From Streptomyces sennicomposti (GTDB lineage Bacteria; Actinomycetota; Actinomycetes; Streptomycetales; Streptomycetaceae): a DNA stretch of 64,000 nucleotides. Positions within the stretch are counted from its first letter, which is position 1; each line of letters starts with the position of its first letter. A program made the translations under genes and the position numbers. Below are positions 1 to 6,313 of the stretch, in pieces. Where the stretch lies: contig NZ_JAIOAB010000004.1 of assembly GCF_019890635.1 (NCBI RefSeq), positions 1 to 64,000 of the forward strand, written 5' to 3'. Under the pieces are notes generated by a model, which saw nothing but the letters and a program-made list of their open reading frames with translations, did not search any database and was not told the DNA's origin.

Positions 1-162
1 GGCGTCCTCGGCGATCTGCAGCGCCTGCTCGACGGCGTACTCGTCGAGCTCGGAGAGCAGACCGTCCACGTCGTCCCGGTCGACGGTCAGGTCATCGGCG
101 AAGTGCCGGTCGCCAGTGGCGTCGGGCACGTACTTCACAGTGACAACGATCCTCAAGCTCAC
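1..162 (-). CDS. etfB: Electron transfer flavoprotein beta subunit, N-terminal part
   Basis: Only the first 54 codons lie in the window and the frame runs off the left edge. The start is GTG at 162, preceded by AGGAG at good spacing. The N-terminus contains IVVTVKYVPD followed by an acidic stretch and LDEYAVEQAL, the pattern of the beta subunit (FixA/EtfB). In this family the protein pairs with EtfA to bind FAD and AMP and passes electrons from acyl-CoA dehydrogenases to the quinone pool. Family assignment is from this short N-terminus only; an etfA partner would be expected beyond the left edge. Confidence 0.85.
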   Translation of the reverse strand, partial: MSLRIVVTVKYVPDATGDRHFADDLTVDRDDVDGLLSELDEYAVEQALQIAEDA

Positions 163-395
163 GCCGGCTCTCCTACTGCATCGTCATTTCCAGGGCTGCC
201 TTCTTGCAGGCAGCATAGGCGCCTGAAGCGGCCGATCCCGGTCGGGGCGACCCCGCGCTCCGAGCGGAATATTACTCGTCAGTACACCCAGTTCATGCCC
301 GCTAAGCAAGCGCTTTGAACTGTGACCTTCGCAACGCAGCGTAACCGGAACTCGACGCCCGCGCAGGTCCGGGGCGCCCCGGACCGGAAGAAGGG
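163..395. other. Intergenic region between etfB and flavin reductase
   Basis: No gene seen. It contains an AT-rich TAATAT hexamer (minus strand, 274-269) that could be the -10 of etfB, with no convincing -35, and an 8-base palindrome AAGCGCTT near 305. The terminator palindrome of the flavin reductase gene lies at 366-385. Confidence 0.4.
366..385 (-). terminator. 20-base palindrome, likely terminator
   Basis: A perfect inverted repeat (GGTCCGGGGC with GCCCCGGACC) sits 11 bases after the stop codon of the flavin reductase gene. No T-tract follows, as is usual in Streptomyces. Confidence 0.5.
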
Positions 396-914
396 TCAGT
401 CGCGCAGACCGCTGAAGCGGCCCTGGTGGTACAGCAGGGGCCGGCCGGTGCCGGTGGGGTCGCCGAGGAGCACCTCGGCGAGGACGATGCGGTGGTCGCC
501 GGCCGGGACCCGGGCGGCCACCCGGCACACCAGCCAGGCCAGCACGCCGTCGAGGACGGGGACGTTCTCGGGGCCGTCGCGCCAGGAGGTGGGCGCGCCG
601 AAGCGGTCGGCGCCGCTGCGGGCGAAGGTGGCGGCCAGGTCCTCCTGGTGCTCGCCGAGTATGTGGACGCCGATGTGCTCCGTGCCGGATATCGCCGGCC
701 AGCTGGAGGCGCCGGTGCCGATGCCGAAGGAGATCATCGGGGGCTCGGCGGAGACGGAGGTGAGCGAGGTCGCGGTGAAGCCGACCGGCCCCGCCTCCCC
801 GCGCGCGGTGATCACGGCCACGCCGGCCGCGTGCCGCCGGAAGACGGAGCGCAGCAGGTCGGGCGAGGCGAGCTGGAGGGCGCCGGGAGCGCCGAGACCG
901 GGGGTGACCGTCAT
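396..914 (-). CDS. Flavin reductase (HpaC/SsuE-like FMN-binding split barrel)
   Basis: 172 residues. The protein has the flavin reductase-like fold pattern: LLRSVFRRHAAGVAVITA near the N-terminus, GFTATSLTSVSAEPPMISF, and a C-terminal LLYHQGRF. Such enzymes reduce FMN or FAD with NAD(P)H and hand the free reduced flavin to a two-component monooxygenase. The start at 914 is chosen because GAAGGA lies 7 bases upstream; a longer frame begins at 962 without a ribosome site. A 26-residue cysteine-containing leader ORF ends 45 bases upstream, which suggests control by sulfur or cysteine supply, so a role in sulfonate use (SsuE-type) is plausible. No monooxygenase is in view, so the substrate is unknown. 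Confidence 0.8.
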   Translation of the reverse strand: MTVTPGLGAPGALQLASPDLLRSVFRRHAAGVAVITARGEAGPVGFTATSLTSVSAEPPMISFGIGTGASSWPAISGTEHIGVHILGEHQEDLAATFARSGADRFGAPTSWRDGPENVPVLDGVLAWLVCRVAARVPAGDHRIVLAEVLLGDPTGTGRPLLYHQGRFSGLRD

Positions 915-952
915 GGAGTTGTCCTTCGGGTGGTGGGGCGAGCGGGGTCCGT

Positions 953-967
953 GGCTGCTCAACAGCC
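953..967 (-). promoter_or_regulatory. Small hairpin over the leader peptide stop codon
   Basis: GGCTG and CAGCC pair around a five-base loop that contains the TGA of the leader ORF. A ribosome stalled on the two preceding cysteine codons would melt this stem, so it could take part in attenuation. Only the pairing is observed; the mechanism is inferred. Confidence 0.35.
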
Positions 968-1039
968 CGGACAGCGCGCGCTCGCGGTACGGGCGAGGTC
1001 GACGTGCACCCGTCCGAAGAGAAGGAGTTCCCGGTCCAT
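959..1039 (-). CDS. Putative cysteine-responsive leader peptide (26 aa)
   Basis: A 26-codon ORF starting with ATG at 1039. Its core is GRVHVDLARTASARC and it ends CPGC, so the last four residues hold two cysteines (both TGT) just before TGA. Short Streptomyces peptides with an HVDL core and C-terminal cysteine are annotated as putative leader peptides and usually precede sulfur-assimilation genes; cysteine attenuation by such ORFs is described in actinobacteria. Here it precedes the flavin reductase gene. A TTGACT hexamer at 1075-1070 may be the -35 element. No clear ribosome site is seen, so the mRNA may be leaderless. Confidence 0.6.
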   Translation of the reverse strand: MDRELLLFGRVHVDLARTASARCPGC

Positions 1040-1121
1040 GCAGTCAGGCTGACGATGGATGGCAGGCGCAGTCAAGTGGCATCGGACACATGGGACGTGC
1101 CTCACGGTGGCGGACACGGCG

Positions 1122-1481
1122 TCAGACCGCCTCCCCCAGCGCCGCGATGACGTCCGCCTTGCGCGGCAGGCCGGCGGCGCGCCGCACGACGCGGCCGGCC
1201 GCGTCGAGGACCAGCACGGTGGGCGTCTTGAGGATGCCGAGTTCGCGCACGAGGTCCAGGCGGTCCTCGGCGTCGATCTCGACGTGGGCGACGCCGGGCA
1301 CCATGCCGGCCACTTCGCCCAGGACCCTGCGGGTGGCCCGGCAGGGGGCGCAGAAGGCGGAGGAGAACTGCACCAGCGTGGCCCGCTCGCCCAGTTCCCC
1401 GCCCCACCGGGCCGCGTCCAGCCGCCCGTCGTCCTCGTCCGCGCGCACCGCACTCTCCTTCGTCCCTCTCGTCCCGCCCAT
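1122..1481 (-). CDS. Thioredoxin-family protein with CAPC motif
   Basis: 119 residues. The redox motif FCAPCRA is at residues 43-49, and the cis-proline is in KTPTVLVLD. A charged N-terminal stretch of about 25 residues precedes the fold. Thioredoxins of this type reduce protein disulfides in the cytoplasm; no signal peptide or membrane segment is seen. Start 1481 has GAAGGA 6 bases upstream. The gene lies upstream of the leader peptide and flavin reductase in the same direction. A shared redox or sulfur theme is suggestive, but the 80-base gap and possible separate promoter argue against a tight operon. Confidence 0.85.
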   Translation of the reverse strand: MGGTRGTKESAVRADEDDGRLDAARWGGELGERATLVQFSSAFCAPCRATRRVLGEVAGMVPGVAHVEIDAEDRLDLVRELGILKTPTVLVLDAAGRVVRRAAGLPRKADVIAALGEAV

Positions 1482-1834
1482 GGCGGCTTCCTTCTCGTCC
1501 CGGCCGTGGCGGCCGTCCCGCCCGCGGCCGTCGTGGTTCCGTCGTGGCGGGCCTTCGTGCCTCCCGTGGGCGTCCGGCCGCCGGTACGTGTGCCCGCCGC
1601 CCACGAACTCTCCTCAGTCTTCAGCGTCCCGGCGGCCGCGGTTGATTCCCGTCCGCCGCGGCAGGGTGCGCGCCGTCGTTGGTCCGACGTGACGAGGATC
1701 TCGCCGTGTACGGGCACGCGGACTGGCTACCCGGCCGTTCTTCGGGCACGATCTGCGACATGCCGTAAACCTACGGCAACGTAACTTTGCAGGGAGCCCG
1801 CCTTCCCTGGCAGACAGAAGGGTCCACCCCGCCC
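1482..1834. other. Divergent intergenic region, thioredoxin / acyltransferase
   Basis: About 350 bases without a gene. The part next to the thioredoxin gene is low-complexity GC-rich sequence made of gtcccg/ccgtggcgg variants. The part next to the acyltransferase is less GC-rich and holds the operator-like dyad at 1768-1787. Confidence 0.4.
1768..1787 (+). promoter_or_regulatory. Imperfect palindrome upstream of acyltransferase gene
   Basis: AACCTACGGCAACGTAACTT has symmetric outer positions (AAnnTACG and CGTAnnTT). It lies 48-67 bases before the chosen start of the acyltransferase. The spacing and shape fit a TetR-type operator; the regulator is not known and none is adjacent. Confidence 0.45.
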
Positions 1835-2563
1835 ATGGCCGAGCTTGTCTACCGTCCCGTCATCGGTTTCGCCCGCACGATGTTCAAGGTGTGGGACCTC
1901 AAGATCGATTGCCGCGGTTCGGAGAACATTCCGCGCTCGGGCGGTGCCGTGCTGGTGAGCAATCACATCAGCTATCTGGACTTCATCTTCAACGGCCTGG
2001 CGGCCCTGCCCCAGAAGCGCCTGGTGCGCTTCATGGCGAAGGAGTCGGTCTTCCGGCACCGGATCTCCGGCCCGCTGATGCGCGGCATGAAGCACATCCC
2101 GGTGGACCGCGCGCGGGGCGAGGCGGCCTACGAGCACGCGCTGGACTCGCTGCGCTCGGGCGAGGTGATCGGGGTCTTCCCCGAGGCGACCATCTCCCAG
2201 TCGTTCACGCTGAAGAGCTTCAAGTCGGGCGCCGCCCGGCTGGCCCAGGAGGCGGGCGTCCCGCTGGTCCCGATGGCGGTGTGGGGCACGCAGCGGCTGT
2301 GGACCAAGGGCCAGCCGCGCAACTTCCGGCGCAGCCACACGCCCATCACCATCCGCGTGGGCGAGGCCATCGAGGCCCCCCGCGACCAGTACGCCGGCGC
2401 CATCACCCGCCGCCTGCGCGAGCGCGTCCAGGAGCTGCTGGAGGCCGCGCAGCGCGCCTATCCGGTGCGGCCCCGGGGCGCGGAGGACACCTGGTGGATG
2501 CCCGCCCACCTCGGCGGCACGGCCCCGACCCCGGAACAGCTCCGCCTGGCCGAGGCGCACTGA
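1835..2563 (+). CDS. 1-acyl-glycerol-3-phosphate acyltransferase (PlsC family)
   Basis: 242 residues from ATG at 1835; an upstream TTG at 1787 is rejected because it falls in the operator-like dyad. The HX4D catalytic motif is NHISYLD (His44, Asp49), and the substrate-binding block FPEATIS stands where most members have FPEGTRS. LVPMAVWGTQ follows. These enzymes add a fatty acyl chain to lysophosphatidate or a similar lysolipid at the membrane. Monocistronic, with a stem-loop directly after the stop codon. Which lysolipid it uses cannot be read from the sequence. Confidence 0.85.
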   Translation: MAELVYRPVIGFARTMFKVWDLKIDCRGSENIPRSGGAVLVSNHISYLDFIFNGLAALPQKRLVRFMAKESVFRHRISGPLMRGMKHIPVDRARGEAAYEHALDSLRSGEVIGVFPEATISQSFTLKSFKSGAARLAQEAGVPLVPMAVWGTQRLWTKGQPRNFRRSHTPITIRVGEAIEAPRDQYAGAITRRLRERVQELLEAAQRAYPVRPRGAEDTWWMPAHLGGTAPTPEQLRLAEAH

Positions 2564-2581
2564 CCGCGCCCGGCGGCGCGG
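2564..2581 (+). terminator. Stem-loop after acyltransferase gene
   Basis: CCGCGCC pairs with GGCGCGG around a four-base loop immediately after the TGA. No T-tract. Confidence 0.5.
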
Positions 2582-2987
2582 AAGAGGACGGAGTGGCGGT
2601 CCCGTAGGCGGTGCCCGCCCCGACGTGGACCGGCGGAACCGGAGCCGGCGGGCGGGGGCGTCCGCCCCACCGCCGAAGCGGCCGGGCGGACCCGGCGATG
2701 ACGGCCCCGCCCTCCGTCGACGCCTCCGAGCGAGGCGAGTACGCGACACCGCGCCGACGCCTCCGAGCGAGGCGAGTGCGCGGCGCCGCGCCGACGCCTC
2801 CGAGCGAGGCGAGTGCGCGGCGCCGCGCCGGACACGCGCCGGTGGGTCCGACCATGGCGGCGGAACCCGCCCGCCCGCGCCGGCCGGGACCGACCGGCGC
2901 GTGTCCGGCGGGCTGGTCGGTCCCGGTCGGCGCGTGTCCGGCGGGCTGGTCGGTCCCGGTCGGCGCGTGTCCGGCGGGCCGGCCGCC
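2582..2987. other. Gene-free convergent region filled with two tandem repeats
   Basis: About 400 bases between convergent genes. It is largely made of the 37-base and 33-base arrays listed separately. No coding frame has convincing similarity to anything. Confidence 0.6.
2718..2828. repeat. Three tandem copies of a 37-base unit
   Basis: Units start at 2718, 2755 and 2792 with period 37. Each contains GCCTC-cgagc-GAGGC, so the array is three evenly spaced small hairpins. Copies two and three are nearly identical; the first differs at a few positions. Confidence 0.85.
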
Positions 2988-2993
2988 TCAGGC
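2895..2993. repeat. Three tandem copies of a 33-base unit
   Basis: Units start at 2895, 2928 and 2961. The first two are near-identical; the third diverges after about 19 bases, where it reaches the stop codon of the B3/B4 gene (2988-2990 on the minus strand). Confidence 0.8.
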
Positions 2994-3692
2994 CGTCGCG
3001 GAGTGCGGCGCGTGTACGGTGATCCGTGCTCCGGGGCTGAACTTCTCCAGGAGTTCGGCCAGTTCGGCGGCGGCCGCCTCGGCCTCGGCGACCGGCATCG
3101 GAGCCAGGCTCTCCAGCAGGAAGAGACCGGAGACGGTCCCCTCGGTCAGCCGGGTGCGCGGTCCCTGGCGCCAGTTCCAGCGGCGGCAGGTGACGCCGGC
3201 CTCGTCGCACCACACCACTTCGCCCGCGTCGGGGTGCTCGACGGTCTCCTCGCCCCCGGCCACGGTCACGAAGTCCTCGTCCCCGGTGGCCCGCACCAGG
3301 CGCATCCCGCCCTGGATCAGGTCCAGGTCCTCGCCGCCGACCGGGATCAGATGGGCGACGCTGATGGCGTTGTAGACGTCGACCAGGACGTTGACGCGGG
3401 GCAGCCCGGCGCCCGAGAGCGCCCGCTTCGCCAGCGCCTCGGCCGAGTTGCGGGTGCGCGACGGCTTGGAGCCGAACGCCGTGTAGACCTCGCGCCAGGC
3501 GGCCATGTGCGGGTCCTCGTGCGGGGCGCGGCCGTCCAGCCGGGCGGCCAGCCGACGGGCCGCGTCGTCCAGCAGCGCCGAACTGGCCTCCGTGGTGGGG
3601 CCGTTGGTCAGCTCGTACGCCTCCACCACCACATGGGTGAAGCCGGGCGCGAGCGCGCGCACCTCGTCGGACACGGTGAGCGTGAGTGTCAT
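2988..3692 (-). CDS. B3/B4 tRNA-binding domain protein
   Basis: 234 residues. The middle part (AWREVYTAFGSKPSRTRNSAEAL, then LVDVYNAISVAHLIPVGGEDLD) matches free-standing B3/4 domain proteins, related to the editing module of phenylalanyl-tRNA synthetase beta. The family is thought to bind or edit mischarged tRNA, but the role of stand-alone versions is not settled. The start at 3692 is chosen because it lies 17 bases after the stop of the transglutaminase gene and has GAGG upstream; a longer in-frame start at 3743 would overlap that gene. It is the second gene of a two-gene operon. Confidence 0.75.
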   Translation of the reverse strand: MTLTLTVSDEVRALAPGFTHVVVEAYELTNGPTTEASSALLDDAARRLAARLDGRAPHEDPHMAAWREVYTAFGSKPSRTRNSAEALAKRALSGAGLPRVNVLVDVYNAISVAHLIPVGGEDLDLIQGGMRLVRATGDEDFVTVAGGEETVEHPDAGEVVWCDEAGVTCRRWNWRQGPRTRLTEGTVSGLFLLESLAPMPVAEAEAAAAELAELLEKFSPGARITVHAPHSATA

Positions 3693-3709
3693 GTTCTGTC
3701 GCCTCGGGA

Positions 3710-4306
3710 TCAGAGTGCGGTGGGCAGCGCCTTCCACAGCCACGGCCGGTCGGGGGCGGCCCTGAGGGCGCTCAGCACGACCGGATGCGGTTCAGCGTAC
3801 AGTACCGGGTAGTCCATTTCATTTGCCTGTGGATCGACCGGGCAGGCCAGGCGCTCGCCGGCGAGGGAGAACTGCGCGTCGATGCCAGGCTTGTTGCCGC
3901 GCGGGTCCTGCCGGTGCCAGGCGCCGTTGAACCGCACCGCGACCAGTCCGTGCACCACATGCCCGCCGATCTCCTCGTCGTGCGTGAGGCGCTGGTAGCA
4001 CAGGGCCGTCGGGATGTCCTCGGCCCGCAGCAGCGCGGCCAGGGCGTGCGCCTTGGCGTGGCAGATGCCGGTGCGCAGCCGCAGCACGTCGGAGGCCCGC
4101 CAGGTGACGCGCAGATCGCCCGCGTCCTGCGAGTGCGGGATCGTGTCGCGCACGAACTCGTACGCGGCCCGCGCATAGGCATACGAGTCGGCGACCCCTT
4201 CGGCGAGGCGGGCGGCCGTCTCGCGGACCACCGGGTGGTCATGGTCGATCGCCTCGTCAGCGGCCAGATAGGCGGACAGGTCAGGGGTGTGCTGGATCAG
4301 CTCCAT
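3710..4306 (-). CDS. Transglutaminase-like cysteine protein
   Basis: 198 residues. The transglutaminase/protease core is visible: Cys82 in RTGICHAKAHALAALLRA, a histidine near 119 in GHVVHGLVAV, and Asp134 in WHRQDPRG, giving the expected Cys-His-Asp triad. No signal peptide or membrane segment, so it is probably cytoplasmic. Bacterial members act as peptidases or amidases; the substrate is unknown. ATG at 4306 lies about 8 bases after a TATGCT -10 hexamer and has no ribosome site, so the mRNA is probably leaderless. First gene of an operon with the B3/B4 protein. Confidence 0.8.
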   Translation of the reverse strand: MELIQHTPDLSAYLAADEAIDHDHPVVRETAARLAEGVADSYAYARAAYEFVRDTIPHSQDAGDLRVTWRASDVLRLRTGICHAKAHALAALLRAEDIPTALCYQRLTHDEEIGGHVVHGLVAVRFNGAWHRQDPRGNKPGIDAQFSLAGERLACPVDPQANEMDYPVLYAEPHPVVLSALRAAPDRPWLWKALPTAL

Positions 4307-4314
4307 GTCCGCAG

Positions 4315-4344
4315 AGCATAGGAATGCGATCACCCGATAGTCAA
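4315..4344 (-). promoter_or_regulatory. Promoter of the transglutaminase operon
   Basis: TTGACT (4344-4339) and TATGCT (4320-4315) are separated by 18 bases. Transcription would start at or next to the ATG at 4306. The best sigma70-like promoter in the window. Confidence 0.7.
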
Positions 4345-4365
4345 TGACTTTCCGGGTGATCGCAT
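4324..4365. promoter_or_regulatory. 13-base inverted repeat enclosing the -35 box (operator)
   Basis: Perfect arms atgcgatcacccg (4324-4336) and cgggtgatcgcat (4353-4365) are separated by 16 bases. The centre carries a second small dyad, agtca-a-tgact, which includes the -35 hexamer. One arm fills the spacer between -35 and -10, so a bound protein would block polymerase. No DNA-binding gene is adjacent. Confidence 0.7.
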
Positions 4366-4445
4366 AACTATGCAGATGGTCCCACCGGCTCGATCTCGTC
4401 CCACCGGCTCGGTCCCCTCGGGCCGACGGCTCCGGTGAGCGCGCC

Positions 4446-5516
4446 TCAGCGCGCCATCTCCTCCTTCAGCGCCGCCACGAAGGCGTCCACGTCGTCCTCC
4501 GTGGTGTCGAAGGAGCACATCCAGCGCACGACGCCCTCGGACTCGTCCCAGAAGTAGAACCGGAACCGCTTCTGCAGCCGCTCGCCCACGTCGTGCGGCA
4601 GCTTGGCGAAGACGCCGTTGGCCTGCACCGGGTAGAGGATCTCCACCCCGTGCACGGCCCGCACGCCCTCCGCGAGCCGCTGCGCCATCTCGTTGGCGTG
4701 CCGGGCGTTGCGCAGCCACAGGTCCTTGGCGAGCAGGGCCTCCAGCTGGACCGACACGAAGCGCATCTTGGAGGCGAGCTGCATGCTCATCTTGCGGATG
4801 TGCTTCATCCTGCGGACGGCGTCGTGATCGAGGACGACGACCGCCTCGCCGAACATCGCGCCGTTCTTCGTCCCGCCGAGCGAGAGGATGTCCACGCCGA
4901 CGGCGTTGGTGAACGTGCGCATCGGCACGTCCAGCGAGGCCGCCGCGTTGGCTATGCGGGAGCCGTCCAGGTGCACCCGCATGCCGTGCGCGTGGGCGTG
5001 CTCGCAGATCGCGCGGATCTCCCCGGGCGTGTAGAGCGTGCCCAGCTCCGTGCTCTGGGTGATCGACACCACCTGCGGCATGGCCCGGTGCTCGTCCTCC
5101 CAGCCGTACGCCTGCCGGTCGATCAGCTCGGGGGTGAGCTTGCCGTCCGGGGTGGGCACGGTGAGCAGCTTGAGGCCGCCCATGCGCTCGGGGGCGCCGC
5201 CCTCGTCCACGTTGATGTGCGCGCTCTCGGCGCAGATCACCGCGCCCCAGCGGTCGGTGACGGCCTGGAGCGCGACGACGTTGGCGCCGGTGCCGTTGAA
5301 GACGGGGAACGCCTCGGCGCCGGCCCCGAAGTGACTGCGCACGATCCGCTGGAGGTTCTCGGTGTAGTCGTCCTCGCCGTACGCGACCTGGTGCCCGCCG
5401 TTGGCCAGGGCCAGGGCGGCGAGCACCTCCGGGTGGACTCCGGCGTAGTTGTCGCTGGCGAAACCGCGGACCTCCGGGTCGTGGTGGCGACGCGCGTCGG
5501 TCTTGGCGGGGTTCAC
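4446..5516 (-). CDS. Low-specificity L-threonine aldolase family (PLP)
   Basis: 356 residues. The fold-type I signature is clear: SDNYAGVHPEVL near the N-terminus, HLDGSRIANAA with Asp184, and LSLGGTKNGA with the PLP lysine at 217. Enzymes of the family cleave threonine or allo-threonine to glycine and acetaldehyde. The GTG start at 5516 overlaps the TGA of the upstream dehydrogenase (GTGA); a GTG at 5531 in the same frame is the alternative. An open frame continues upstream to 6041 but is the shadow of the dehydrogenase gene. Last gene of a three-gene coupled operon. Confidence 0.85.
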   Translation of the reverse strand: MNPAKTDARRHHDPEVRGFASDNYAGVHPEVLAALALANGGHQVAYGEDDYTENLQRIVRSHFGAGAEAFPVFNGTGANVVALQAVTDRWGAVICAESAHINVDEGGAPERMGGLKLLTVPTPDGKLTPELIDRQAYGWEDEHRAMPQVVSITQSTELGTLYTPGEIRAICEHAHAHGMRVHLDGSRIANAAASLDVPMRTFTNAVGVDILSLGGTKNGAMFGEAVVVLDHDAVRRMKHIRKMSMQLASKMRFVSVQLEALLAKDLWLRNARHANEMAQRLAEGVRAVHGVEILYPVQANGVFAKLPHDVGERLQKRFRFYFWDESEGVVRWMCSFDTTEDDVDAFVAALKEEMAR

Positions 5517-6313
5517 GGCTGCTCGGTCAGCCACAGACGTTTTCCGTTCACTTCCGCGGCGGGCTTGTCCCAGACGTCGACGATGGCCTCGGCGAGGTCC
5601 TTGACGTCCGTGAAGCCCGCGAACTTCGCGTTGGGGCGCTCGGCGCGCATCGCGTCGTGCACCAACGCCTTCACCACCAGGATCGCAGCCGCCGAGGTCG
5701 GCCCGTCGGCGCCCTCGGCCTTCCCGGCCTTGCGGAAGTAGTCGGCCATGGCGAGCGTCCACGCCTCGGCGGCGGCCTTGGCCGCGGAGTAGGCGGCGTT
5801 GCCCGCGGTGGGCTTGGACGCGCCGGCGGCGCTGATCAGCAGGTACCGGCCGCGTTCGCTGCGCTGCAGGGCCTCGTGGAAGGCCAGCGAGGTGTGCTGC
5901 ACGGTGCGCACCAGCAGCAGTTCCAGGAAGTCCCAGTCGTCCAGGCTGGTCTTGGTGAAGGTCTCGCTGCCGCGCCAGCCGCCGACGAGGTGGACCAGGC
6001 CGTCGACGCGGCCGAAGTCCTTCTCGATGTGGGCGGCCCACTCGCGGGTGGACTTCAGGTCCAGCAGGTCGACCGTGTCACCGGTCACGGTGGCGCCGCC
6101 GGAGGCGTAGCGGGCGGCGTCCACGGCCTCGGACAGCCGCTCGGGATCGTTGTCCGCGCCGACGACGGTCGCGCCCGCCTCGGCGAGCCGGAGCAGCGCC
6201 GCCCGGCCGGCGGGTCCGCCCGCGCCGGCCACCGCGATCACCGCACCGCTGAGAGCCCCGTTCCCCATGTTCTTCGCCTCCGTAGCAGCAGTGTTCTGGA
6301 CGTGATCGCTCAC
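5513..6313 (-). CDS. Short-chain dehydrogenase/reductase
   Basis: 266 residues. A Rossmann nucleotide-binding loop GAGGPAG is at residues 30-36, and the catalytic Ser161, Tyr175 and Lys179 stand in ISAAG and YSAAK. NAD(P)-dependent oxidoreductase of the SDR superfamily, cytoplasmic, substrate unknown. The GTG start at 6313 overlaps the stop of the DUF6421 gene (GTGA), and the same arrangement couples it to the threonine aldolase. The tight coupling suggests the three products are made in fixed ratio for one pathway, perhaps oxidation or cleavage of a beta-hydroxy amino acid; this is inference. Confidence 0.85.
   Translation of the reverse strand: MSDHVQNTAATEAKNMGNGALSGAVIAVAGAGGPAGRAALLRLAEAGATVVGADNDPERLSEAVDAARYASGGATVTGDTVDLLDLKSTREWAAHIEKDFGRVDGLVHLVGGWRGSETFTKTSLDDWDFLELLLVRTVQHTSLAFHEALQRSERGRYLLISAAGASKPTAGNAAYSAAKAAAEAWTLAMADYFRKAGKAEGADGPTSAAAILVVKALVHDAMRAERPNAKFAGFTDVKDLAEAIVDVWDKPAAEVNGKRLWLTEQP

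Noticed and set aside
1787..1834. TTG start for the acyltransferase at 1787
   Set aside because: It overlaps the operator-like dyad and the extra residues do not resemble the family N-terminus.
2718..2993. CRISPR array
   Set aside because: Units are tandem and identical throughout with no variable spacers, and there are no cas genes.
5517..6041. N-terminal extension of the threonine aldolase
   Set aside because: The extension reads through the dehydrogenase gene in another frame; the family begins near the GTG at 5516.
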